Shown: positions 51,629 through 59,635 of the stretch, in pieces | Position numbering within the stretch: position 1 is the stretch's first letter | How the letters are laid out: each line of letters starts with the position of its first letter | Source: Geomonas sp. Red32 | Lineage (GTDB): Bacteria > Desulfobacterota > Desulfuromonadia > Geobacterales > Geobacteraceae | Length of the DNA stretch: 64,000 nt | Reading direction: 5' to 3' | Assembly (NCBI RefSeq): GCF_023652955.1 | Contig: NZ_JAKLOY010000013.1 | Location: 36,742 to 100,741, forward strand | Program-made: the position numbers and the translations under genes | The notes under the pieces: model-generated | Seen by the model: the letters and a program-made list of their open reading frames with translations, nothing else | What the model was told of the DNA's origin: nothing | Databases searched by the model: none

Positions 51629-53341
51629 ATGCAAGCTGAGTATACCGAGTTCGATAACTTTAGGTGGATCAATTGCAACTGGTGGAGTAAGGCCAAGGAG
51701 GTTGACTCTCTGGTTGCGGAGTTGGTGCAGGAGTTTCCTTCTCGAAAGCGGGATGGATACCGGATCAACATGAAGGTTCTGGTGCTGACCCTTTATCAGT
51801 CCTACCTGTGCGATCCAGAGCAATACCTCGCCTACAGCAGGGACAAGAATGATTACAACTTCACCGGCAAGGATCACCCTTACATTAAAAATAGTAAAGT
51901 GTCTTACACCTACCTGGTGGAGAGCGTAGATCTTCTCACCGCAAAGGGATTTTTACGCAATAGAAAAGGTGGTCAGTTCTTCAACCCCGAGACCAATACC
52001 CTCCACTCCTATGTGAGCAGGATGAGACCATTGCAGCCTTTCATGGACCTGGTTGGAAGGCTTGGGGTTAGGCCCGAGATGATCGACACCCTGATCGAGG
52101 ATGATGTGCTGATCTTGAGAGGGGAACCGGTAGAGGAGGTGTACGAGTACAGAGGAAAAGTTCGGACTCGGTTAGTAAAGCCTTCATTGCCGGTTCCGAA
52201 GAATGCAGCGACGATAAGCATGAGGAGGGTGATTCGGAACTACAGTTCTTTACTCCAACGGACGCATATAGATGTTGACGTTGAGTGCATGACAGCTAAA
52301 GACCGGGATGAGACGGTTGAGAAGTTAGCCGATATGGCTCTCCCTGGCAGGAGGAAGCGTATCGTTCTCCGTCTGTCCAAGAAAACAGTGTACCGGGTGT
52401 TCAACAACGGCAGCATGAAGCAGGGAGGCCGGTTCTATGGTGCATGGTGGATTGGAGCACCAAGTATCGTCAGGAAATACATCACCATCAATGGAGACCC
52501 GACCGTAGAGCTGGACTTCTCGGCCATGCATATTCATCTCTTGTATGCCAAGGTGGGGATCAATTACGCTGATAAGGGTGAGGATGCCTATACTCTGGAT
52601 GATGGGCTTGATTCGCTCAACGATGCTGATGATGACCGTGATCTCAATAAGCTGATACTCCTGACTGCCTTTAATGCCAAGACGCCGCAGTTAGCAGCCT
52701 CCGCTGTATTCGATGAACTCAGGGACCAGTGCAAGCTCTACCGCTATAGGATCAAGGGGCATAAGCCCATAAAGGCCAAACTTGAACTCTTGAAGCAGAA
52801 GCATCCCTTGATAGCACACCTAATAGCAAACGATCAGGGTAGAGACCTCCAGTATTACGACTCTTGTATCATCGAGAAGGTAATAGAGTACTTCACTAAG
52901 AAGCAGATACCAGTTTTAACTGTGCATGACTCGGTTATATGCCAGGAAAGGCATATGGAGACTGTTACTAATGTGATGTACCGTTACTTCTATCAGATAT
53001 CTGAGGACCATTTGAACATTAGTGTGACCCCAACTCCTAAATATAAGTGGGCTGGTGTAATCACCCAGCAGTTAAATAAAATCAACCCATATAGAGCATT
53101 AACTGGATGGTGGCAAGCCGCGAAGAAGTTAGGTCCATTGATCAAGCCAGAGTACCAAGGGCAGGTATCAGATACCATCCCCAATACTCTCAAGATTAAG
53201 ACCACCAATAGAGCCAACAGATGTAATACTAAGTGCAACCATTACATAAGATTAGGCAAGCAGTTGAAGTACATGCCTAATGTGAAGTTGGAACTTAAGC
53301 ACGAGAGTGAGACGTTTACGAACGTACTGGTGGTGCGCTAA
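51629..53341 (+). CDS. PolA-like polymerase with N-terminal initiator-like domain
   Basis: The 570-residue protein has a family-A palm (Pol I/T7 RNA polymerase fold). Motif A is VELDFSAMHIHLLYA (293-307, catalytic Asp296). A motif B-like segment RDLNKLILLTAFNA with Lys341 follows, and motif C is VHDSVI (Asp434). Residues 258-285 (NNGSMKQGGRFYGAWW) form the conserved lead-in. The first 150 residues include two helix-turn-like blocks resembling replication-initiator winged helices (YTYLVESVDLLTAKGFLRN). There is no 3'-5' or 5' exonuclease domain. AAGGAG lies before the ATG. I infer a replicase or primase-polymerase of the element. I recognise the motif pattern, not a characterised family. Confidence 0.72.
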   Translation: MQAEYTEFDNFRWINCNWWSKAKEVDSLVAELVQEFPSRKRDGYRINMKVLVLTLYQSYLCDPEQYLAYSRDKNDYNFTGKDHPYIKNSKVSYTYLVESVDLLTAKGFLRNRKGGQFFNPETNTLHSYVSRMRPLQPFMDLVGRLGVRPEMIDTLIEDDVLILRGEPVEEVYEYRGKVRTRLVKPSLPVPKNAATISMRRVIRNYSSLLQRTHIDVDVECMTAKDRDETVEKLADMALPGRRKRIVLRLSKKTVYRVFNNGSMKQGGRFYGAWWIGAPSIVRKYITINGDPTVELDFSAMHIHLLYAKVGINYADKGEDAYTLDDGLDSLNDADDDRDLNKLILLTAFNAKTPQLAASAVFDELRDQCKLYRYRIKGHKPIKAKLELLKQKHPLIAHLIANDQGRDLQYYDSCIIEKVIEYFTKKQIPVLTVHDSVICQERHMETVTNVMYRYFYQISEDHLNISVTPTPKYKWAGVITQQLNKINPYRALTGWWQAAKKLGPLIKPEYQGQVSDTIPNTLKIKTTNRANRCNTKCNHYIRLGKQLKYMPNVKLELKHESETFTNVLVVR

Positions 53342-53926
53342 ATCCTTTGATGGACTCAGTTAAATTAGGCAGGAGGATGCTATCAAAGGGAGGGATGGGT
53401 ATCACATCTATTATGAAGGTAACTATGATGGTAAGATCCAAACACTATTTCACTATAACCCAGTCTGATTCGAGCTAACGACCCGATTTAACGTAATTTT
53501 TGCGATTCTGGGAGGGGCGGTGGGCTTGACCGGGAGGAGGGGGGCCGGAGGCAGCATAGCCAGATTACGGAGAGGTGGAGATATGAACTCAGCCTCTTTT
53601 TGTTTAACATAATGTTCCCATTACCAAATCGAACCCAACAAATCAGACCTGGTACCACATACAGAGTAACGGAGGCAAGTAACGCTAATCGCTGCCCCAG
53701 TGTCTTAATGATCCCCAGACCATTCCCCTTCCTCGATACCTGCCTTTGTGGTATAAAGAGCCATCCCTGCCACGACCAGGAGCACCAATGATCCTTGACC
53801 AGAACAAGCCTGTAGAGATTAATATACTTGACTCTATCATTGGGGGGTGATCTTGAATGTCTTGAAGGGGCCGTGACGGTTGTGGGTTAACGGCAGATTC
53901 TCAATTGCTGTCAGTGGAGAAAGCGT
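53342..53926. other. Intergenic stretch after the polymerase gene
   Basis: About 585 bases with a G-rich segment near 53507-53558 (GGGAGGGGCGG) and a possible terminator around 53570-53600 (AGCCTCTTTTTG). A 63-codon frame at 53600 has no ribosome binding site. A 20-codon ORF with a good ribosome binding site lies at 53788-53850. No other gene is evident. Confidence 0.45.
53788..53850 (+). CDS. Possible 20-residue peptide
   Basis: ATG is preceded by CCAGGAGCACCA, a good ribosome binding site seven bases away, and the frame encodes MILDQNKPVEINILDSIIGG before TGA. It is too short to judge by composition. It could be a leader or a real peptide, about 75 bases before the HEPN-like gene. Confidence 0.3.
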   Translation: MILDQNKPVEINILDSIIGG

Positions 53927-54613
53927 ATGGGGAAAAGAGTATCGTTTGAGTGCACCATCCAATCGGGTGTAATTGAAAACGTCGAATTTCTTTTAAACTC
54001 GCGTGAGATAATACGAGCACACTATTTTGATAAAGAAAAGAAGTTCAAAGCGTTATTTGAATATAAGGAAGATGGGGAAGATGTCTCGTTGGACATGACT
54101 GAGCAAATGCAAAGGTACTTGTCTTCACTTTCAGTAGTAATTGATTACTCATTGACAACAGTAGAAGATGAAATCTCCTTAGATAGTGGATATATTAAAA
54201 AATTGCTAGGGGAAACCGATTCCTATTTGATGATCAAATTGCATCTCATAATTCAAAGCTTGCTGTGGCGCTATATTCAAAATAAGATAAAGGTATTACC
54301 TAAGCAACGTGACAATTGGAGCTTTAACCAAATCCTTGACCTTGCTGATGCATTCAATGAGATACCCAACCGTATAACCTTATATCTTAATTCGTTAAAT
54401 ATGTTACGTAACAATATCGCACATAAACCTTTTGCTTTCGAATTTAGCAACATAAAACGGAAATATACAGCTGCTTTGTATTCGAAGGACGGCCCGTTGT
54501 TCGGTATCGGAAAGATGCCAATGTCTGATGCAGAAATCTATGAGGATTGGAAAAGCACATTCCTGGTGGCAATTATTATCCTTGGCTACGTCATCAATAA
54601 TACCCATTCGTAA
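53927..54613 (+). CDS. HEPN-like helical protein (possible RNase or toxin)
   Basis: The 228-residue protein is mostly helical. Near residue 161 it has LNMLRNNIAHKPF, where R161-x4-H166 matches the Rx4-6H motif of HEPN RNases. The flanking helices (WRYIQNK; EIPNRITLYLNSL) are consistent. HEPN proteins commonly act as ribonucleases or toxins in defence systems, or pair with a MNT antitoxin, but none is nearby. The gene is strongly AT-rich. The ATG follows GGAG by seven bases. Catalytic activity is inferred from one motif only. Confidence 0.5.
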   Translation: MGKRVSFECTIQSGVIENVEFLLNSREIIRAHYFDKEKKFKALFEYKEDGEDVSLDMTEQMQRYLSSLSVVIDYSLTTVEDEISLDSGYIKKLLGETDSYLMIKLHLIIQSLLWRYIQNKIKVLPKQRDNWSFNQILDLADAFNEIPNRITLYLNSLNMLRNNIAHKPFAFEFSNIKRKYTAALYSKDGPLFGIGKMPMSDAEIYEDWKSTFLVAIIILGYVINNTHS

Positions 54614-54640
54614 CTATCAAGGTTTTTTACCGCTAAACCT

Positions 54641-54680
54641 AAGAAGCCCTACCTCCACCACATGATAGGGCTTCTCTTGT
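54641..54680. terminator. Terminator between HEPN-like gene and parB
   Basis: AGAAGCCCTA (54642-54651) pairs with TAGGGCTTCT (54666-54675) around a 14-base loop. A weak CTTG run follows. It can serve the two converging genes. Confidence 0.6.
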
Positions 54681-54697
54681 ATCTGCTCACTTAAGAG

Positions 54698-54713
54698 TAT
54701 CGGCGCGCCGATA
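54698..54713. promoter_or_regulatory. 16-bp GC-rich perfect palindrome at the parB 3' end
   Basis: TATCGGCGCGCCGATA is a perfect palindrome in otherwise AT-rich DNA, four bases from the parB stop. It could be a parS-like ParB site or part of a hairpin. parS sites of chromosomal ParB are 16-bp palindromes with a different sequence, so identity is speculative. Confidence 0.4.
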
Positions 54714-54717
54714 TGCC

Positions 54718-55500
54718 CTAACCGCCTATAGTCCTAAGCTTATTTTGGATCTCCTGCATCAATTCTTGTAGCTTGCCTACTACCCTATCTCTGTCATCTC
54801 CAAGTGTGTCAAGGTCTATGGTCTTTATGCACTTGAGGGCGTTATCGGTAGAGGTAATGGCCTTCTTGGTGACACTAAGCCTAGGTCTTCTGATCTCCTT
54901 CTTGGGCATACCTAAAGAGGAAACAAGAGCATCATAAGCCTTTCTCTGAGCAGGAGCCTTCTTGATCCTAGCAATCTTAAGAAGAGCAGACCTGCTTAGC
55001 TCCTTCCTAATCCTAGCATCCTCTCTAATCTCGTCCGACAGCTTCATCAACCCTAGAATATCTGCTACTGTGTTCTGAGCCTTGCCAATCAGGTTGCCTA
55101 GTTGCTCTTGGGTATGGTTGTACTTGGCCTGGAGGTTGTTGAGAGCTTCTGCTTCATCTATGGGATGGAGATCACTTCTTTGTAGGTTGTCGATCAAGGC
55201 AACCTCGTCGTACCGCTCACTATCTACCCGCATGGCAAGGATGGTCTCTTTACCTAGCTCCCTACATGCTCTAAGCCTTCTCTCTCCAGATACAAGGATA
55301 AGGACATCGTTCTCATCCACTCGGAACAGAACAGGGTAGAGCAGCCCCTTGTCAGCAATCGACTTCTTGAGGCCTTCAAGCTCGTCTTGGTCGAAGTGCT
55401 TACGTGGCTGGTCGATGTCACGGTGTAGCAGATCAACTCTGATGTCGTGTGTCTTGCCTTTCCTGTAGGTCTTGGAGGTTTCTTTGGTCTCGGCAGTCAT
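54718..55500 (-). CDS. ParB/Spo0J-family DNA-binding protein
   Basis: The 260-residue protein has the ParB N-terminal nuclease-like (CTPase) domain with QPRKHFDQDELEGLKKSI then LVSGERRLRACRELG, where the GERRxRA box forms the CTP pocket. A KorB-type helix-turn-helix follows (LNNLQAKYNHTQEQLGNLIG), and then a charged C-terminus. The usual partner ParA ATPase is absent in the window, so it may serve as a regulator or as a segregation factor using a host or unknown partner. It is transcribed opposite to the ATPase gene. Confidence 0.85.
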   Translation of the reverse strand: MTAETKETSKTYRKGKTHDIRVDLLHRDIDQPRKHFDQDELEGLKKSIADKGLLYPVLFRVDENDVLILVSGERRLRACRELGKETILAMRVDSERYDEVALIDNLQRSDLHPIDEAEALNNLQAKYNHTQEQLGNLIGKAQNTVADILGLMKLSDEIREDARIRKELSRSALLKIARIKKAPAQRKAYDALVSSLGMPKKEIRRPRLSVTKKAITSTDNALKCIKTIDLDTLGDDRDRVVGKLQELMQEIQNKLRTIGG

Positions 55501-55738
55501 CGTAACCTACTCCTTCTGCTGAAATGATGAAGGGAGAATATACTCGATTTTTTATTTATTCCAAGTTTAAGTTTTGGGATATAGGTAGGATCGGGCATGA
55601 GAGAAAAATGGTCTTGTAGGGGCAAATATGGAAGCTTGGAGTGTGAATATACTTTCATTGTTATCTGTTTTTGTGTTATAGTCCGCAGCATTATCATTGA
55701 AAAGTCAGAGCTGCTTTATGGCTCATTAGGGGTGGGGA

Positions 55739-56977
55739 ATGGTTACGGTCGTACTGCCATCAGATTGCAGACTCACAAATTTGGTTAGAGCCATAAACTA
55801 TTACAGACTAAATGAAAATGTTTGTCGTGAGCTACAATTTAAAGTGCCAAACTACTGCTACTTGGACTGTGCTTCGATTTCTTTCTTGGCAACATGGGGA
55901 TTAAAGCAGTTGTCTAATGGTGGTAAGATAGATTTTGTTGGAAGTCCAAGGGTTTTACAATACCTTTCTCGAATGGACCTGTTCAAGATTTTAGATCTGG
56001 GGTATGAAGAAATATTTAAACGAAAACCTGAGGTTGGGAGATTTATTACTATAAAGACCATCAAGGAAGGTCAAGACGCCTATGATGCTGTGAACTCTAT
56101 TTGTGACCTTTTGACCCATTTGTTCGAAAATGCTAGAAGCATACTGCCGGCCTTTGAGTGGGCTGCTAATGAAATTATGGATAATATAATAATTCATTCA
56201 GAGACTAAAGCTCCTGGGGCTGTATGCGCTCAGTATCGAGAAGATATTCAGAGATTAGAGATTGGTATATTCGATTCAGGGAGAGGTATTAAAAATTCGT
56301 TGGAAGAGTCGAAGGTGCTAAGGGATCATCAACAAGCAATAACGGAAGCTCTTAAGCGTGGTGTGACAAGAAATCTTTCTATTGGACAGGGTAATGGCCT
56401 CGCTGGGTCAAGAGAAATAATTATTCAAAACCAAGGCAGTTTAAATATATGGACAGGAGATGCCGAGTACAAAATTCTCAATGGTAAGGAAATTGGAACA
56501 TCAAATCACAGTTTTACAATGGGAACCGGATTATTACTTAGTTTAGATGTAAATCGACCTGTAGATTTATCTAATACTTTTATTGGGAAACCTAGTTGGA
56601 ATTATTTAAATGCAGAATGTGAACGAATTGCTGAGATGGGCGGTATCAAGGTTGTAGATGAATGTTTTCATACTGGAGTTAGAGAAACAGCTAAAAAATT
56701 ACGAAGAAAGATATTAACCATGTTGCCAGATATTGAAGATAAACTTAATATTGATTTCTCTGGTATAACTAGGGCCTCAAGCAGTTTTTTAGATGAATTG
56801 CTAGGACGGCTTGTTCAGGAAATTGGGACTGATACTTTCTTTGAAAAAGTAGCAATAACTAACGCGAACCAAGACCTTATTGATATGGCTAATGTTGTGA
56901 TTAAGCAGCGAATAGTAGGGTTGGAAGGGGTGAAGGAGCCATCAAATAGATTGATGCGATGGATAAAGAGGATGTAA
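55739..56977 (+). CDS. STAS-like/GHKL-ATPase/STAS-like (DUF4325) protein
   Basis: The 412-residue AT-rich gene encodes three parts. A STAS-like N-terminus (about 1-90, hydrophobic strands as in LDCASISFLATWG) comes first. The GHKL ATPase follows, with the N box WAANEIMDNIIIHS near 141-154, IFDSGRGI and GQGNGLAGSREII. A DUF4325-type STAS-like C-terminus (about 335-400) contains IDFSGITRASSSFLDELLGRL in its core. Anti-sigma-factor/anti-anti-sigma pairs use kinase-like and STAS domains in separate proteins. This one combines them. A regulatory or defence function is possible. The substrate and partner are unknown. Confidence 0.72.
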   Translation: MVTVVLPSDCRLTNLVRAINYYRLNENVCRELQFKVPNYCYLDCASISFLATWGLKQLSNGGKIDFVGSPRVLQYLSRMDLFKILDLGYEEIFKRKPEVGRFITIKTIKEGQDAYDAVNSICDLLTHLFENARSILPAFEWAANEIMDNIIIHSETKAPGAVCAQYREDIQRLEIGIFDSGRGIKNSLEESKVLRDHQQAITEALKRGVTRNLSIGQGNGLAGSREIIIQNQGSLNIWTGDAEYKILNGKEIGTSNHSFTMGTGLLLSLDVNRPVDLSNTFIGKPSWNYLNAECERIAEMGGIKVVDECFHTGVRETAKKLRRKILTMLPDIEDKLNIDFSGITRASSSFLDELLGRLVQEIGTDTFFEKVAITNANQDLIDMANVVIKQRIVGLEGVKEPSNRLMRWIKRM

Positions 56978-57213
56978 TTAGTGTTTTTGTTAACAAATAA
57001 GTCACAGTTATAAGACCAAACTAGTGGTGTCTGACCCAAGCGACGAAGGTGCTTATGACCAAAATCGATATTGTGACACGCTAAAGGCTCGTTATTAATG
57101 ACTAACATAATGTTCCTTGTAGATACTCTGTTCCACTTTGTCAGACCAGAAGAGAGAATGAATATGTAGAAGTTGAATCGCTCTTAATCGGTACCCCGGC
57201 TATCAAATATTAG

Positions 57214-57250
57214 AGGCATGTCCATCAACATCGGACATGTCTTTTTTTTT
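57214..57250 (+). terminator. Intrinsic terminator behind the STAS-ATPase gene
   Basis: GGCATGTCC and GGACATGTC pair around ATCAACATC, followed by nine T residues. It lies about 240 bases after the stop of the ATPase gene; the 236 bases between hold no visible gene. Confidence 0.88.
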
Positions 57251-57376
57251 GTATCAAGGCTACCAGATTGACCAATCGAAGAAGTCCGTCACCAGTAAGC
57301 CCGTAGAAGCAGCCGCACCCTCTTGGTACATGCAGCAGCCCAGACCCAGAAGGCCAGGGATTAAATTCTGAACCGT

Positions 57377-57484
57377 AAAGGAGGTGAGGAAGACCAAGAT
57401 GACTAAGTAGACATGGACCTTCGGCGGTCCTTTGCCCATGTGGACTATGATGCCCTACCTAATGCTACCCGCCACACCTCCTTT
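57377..57484 (+). ncRNA. Structured leader with sequestered Shine-Dalgarno and 3-codon ORF
   Basis: AAAGGAGGTG (57377-57386) pairs exactly with CACCTCCTTT (57475-57484). Between them lies ATG ACT AAG TAG (57399-57410), a 3-codon ORF, and a further nested stem (ACATGGACC with GGTCC...CCATGT). The first strand is a perfect Shine-Dalgarno, and the last strand resembles the anti-Shine-Dalgarno of 16S rRNA. It may be a regulatory leader or a small RNA ahead of the small-protein genes. Confidence 0.45.
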
Positions 57485-57595
57485 CCTCTATAACTCATCT
57501 CGATGCGAACTAACTACTTAATCGTACTAGCTTTAGCCTGTTCTGAGAGCAAGGCCATTATCAGCCTGTCTTTTCTATTCAAAGGAGGAAGACCC

Positions 57596-57943
57596 ATGAC
57601 CCCTGTTGTGCCCGAACTCAAGCTGTTCACCAACCATGACGCCGACCGTACCATCATCCAGATTGAAAGCCTAACCCTCATCTACCGTGGCAACTACTAC
57701 CACTTCCCTGGAGGAGCAGGAGACACCATCCATGTCTTCACCCAGAGTATCGCTATCTACGTGCTCACCATCAACAAGGGATATGGCCGCATGGCGCTCA
57801 ACGCCTACATGGTTCAACAGCCTGATGCTCTTAATGGGATCTACTTGCATTCCCCGCAAGAGATCGTTGACCACCTGGGGGCGGAGTGGGAGCAGTTACC
57901 GGCCATCGACATCACCATGAAGCTCATCGACTACCTGATCTAA
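57596..57943 (+). CDS. Hypothetical protein of the element
   Basis: The 115-residue product starts MTPVVPELKLF. It has an AAAGGAGG ribosome binding site and codon use closer to the polymerase gene. It appears to be a soluble beta-rich protein (YRGNYYHFPGGAG). No family is recognised. The next gene follows 11 bases later. Confidence 0.6.
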   Translation: MTPVVPELKLFTNHDADRTIIQIESLTLIYRGNYYHFPGGAGDTIHVFTQSIAIYVLTINKGYGRMALNAYMVQQPDALNGIYLHSPQEIVDHLGAEWEQLPAIDITMKLIDYLI

Positions 57944-57954
57944 GGAGGACCACC

Positions 57955-58284
57955 ATGAAATGCGAGCATTGCGGACGGGTAATAAGGGAAGGAGACACCA
58001 TCCATGCCACCAAGTACGGGACGTTGACCTGTACCGGCTTCAAGGCAGCCCAAGAGTCAGCGGTGGTTGTCATATGTGAACCATGTGGAGCTAGGGTGAG
58101 CCAGTACATGTATTCCACGTTGGACCCGAGAGCCTTTACCTACCCGACCATCTTCAAGTTGGTGACTGACCTGACCACCCTCATGAAGAACGGATACAAG
58201 CTGATCCAGAGAATTGCAAGCCTACCAGTCTCAGACCAGAGAGCACTTCACCACCTCGTTAACTCCTGCAAGCAGACCAAGTAG
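57955..58284 (+). CDS. Small CxxC zinc-ribbon-like protein
   Basis: The 109-residue protein has MKCEHCGRV and a second CEPCGA pair about 40 residues later, a four-cysteine ribbon that probably binds zinc. The second half is helical. AAGGAGG precedes the ATG, and the gene is tightly linked with the preceding one. A nucleic-acid-binding accessory role is plausible but unproven. Confidence 0.65.
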   Translation: MKCEHCGRVIREGDTIHATKYGTLTCTGFKAAQESAVVVICEPCGARVSQYMYSTLDPRAFTYPTIFKLVTDLTTLMKNGYKLIQRIASLPVSDQRALHHLVNSCKQTK

Positions 58285-58489
58285 CTCCCTCCATAAAGTA
58301 AGCTCTCACTAATCCCACTAGTTGAACCCAGCATCTTACCTGTCCCTAAGTCTAAAGTTACGTCAGATCGAGAATATAAGAAGTCGAGTAGCCAAGTCCA
58401 TCATTCATTAAATTTAACAATCCATCAAGCAGTCAATCAAGGAGCCATCATGCTCCTATTTTTGTGTCCAAATCCAAGGAGGTGTCACC

Positions 58490-59500
58490 ATGGCAGTCTA
58501 CAAACGAGGCGATAAAGGTGTCTTCTACATGAATTTCACTGTTAACGGGGTACGGGTGTTCCGGTCTACCGGGAAGTTTACCAAGAAAGAGGCTAAGCTG
58601 GTCGAGGCGGTCGAGAAGAAGAAGCTAATGGATGAGGGTAGCCTATCGCCACAGGAGAAGGCGTCTAGAACCAAGATATCGGATGCGATAGACCAGGTTT
58701 ACACCGCGCGTTGGAGAAAGAACAAAGATGGAGATGGAACCCACAAGAATGCTTTACGGTTCATCACCCTCATGGGGGATTTACCTCTGGGCTCTATTAC
58801 CGAGGAGGTGGTCTACGAGTACGTTGCCAAGCTGGAGGCGACCAAGATCGCCACGGCTACCGTCAACAGGTATCTTGCGGCCTTGAAGACTGTCATGAGG
58901 TTCAAGAGGCAGCAGGCAGATCATATAAGGCTCGGCAAGGAGACCCAGGGGAGGATAAGGGTAATCAGCAGAGATGAGGAAGTGACGATACTGGCTCTAA
59001 TCCGTGGAGATAAGCCGAGCATGCGAAACGTCTTCTATCATGAGACGGCAGACCTCATTGAAGTGCTGCTGGACACAGGGATGCGGTTGTCAGAGGCCAT
59101 CAATCTTAAATATGAGGATGTTAACTTTAAGGCTAATCTGATCTCTATATGGGTCAACAAGGGGGAGAAGCCGAGGAGTGTCCCGATGACCAAGCGAGTA
59201 CGGCATATCTTGGAGGAGAGGCAGGCCATCAACGGTATCAGAGTGTTCACCATTACCAGACATCAAGCAGCCCATGCCTGGAACTGGGCACGCAAGAGGA
59301 TGGGACTAAAGGCCGATAAGGAGTTTGTGATTCACGCATTACGCCATACCTGTGCCAGTAGGTTAGTAAATAGGGGGGTTGACCTGTATGTGGTTAAAGA
59401 GTATTTAGGTCATTCAACGATACAGGTTACAGAGCGGTATGCTCACCTCTCTCCCGACAAGTTGGCACATGCTGCTCATATACTGGATATGCTCGCATAG
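58490..59500 (+). CDS. Tyrosine-type site-specific recombinase
   Basis: The 336-residue integrase has the catalytic set Arg199 (DTGMRLSEAI), Lys near 224, HALRH with His282 and Arg285, His308 (YLGHSTIQVT) and the nucleophile Tyr317 in TERYAHL. The N-terminal arm-binding and SAM-like domains occupy about 1-160. It would catalyse recombination between attL and attR or attP and attB at tRNA-Gln. The ribosome binding site is AAGGAGG. It lies about 1.5 kb from attR. Confidence 0.94.
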   Translation: MAVYKRGDKGVFYMNFTVNGVRVFRSTGKFTKKEAKLVEAVEKKKLMDEGSLSPQEKASRTKISDAIDQVYTARWRKNKDGDGTHKNALRFITLMGDLPLGSITEEVVYEYVAKLEATKIATATVNRYLAALKTVMRFKRQQADHIRLGKETQGRIRVISRDEEVTILALIRGDKPSMRNVFYHETADLIEVLLDTGMRLSEAINLKYEDVNFKANLISIWVNKGEKPRSVPMTKRVRHILEERQAINGIRVFTITRHQAAHAWNWARKRMGLKADKEFVIHALRHTCASRLVNRGVDLYVVKEYLGHSTIQVTERYAHLSPDKLAHAAHILDMLA

Positions 59501-59635
59501 GTAGTGAAATGCGGTCCACCCAAGTTAGGAGGAGTTAGGTTGCCGTTGACCTAGCTCCTCCTGCATCGCTTATTACGGCTTTATTCCTGTCGCGTCGTGA
59601 TAACGTCGTAACCGGATAAAAAGATAGGGGGAGGT

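Noticed and set aside
53600..53791. 63-codon forward ORF in the gap after the polymerase gene
   Set aside because: No ribosome binding site and unlike any protein; the overlapping 20-codon ORF has a better start signal.
57399..57410. 3-codon ORF ATG ACT AAG TAG as a coding gene
   Set aside because: Too short to be a product by itself; kept only as part of the structured leader.
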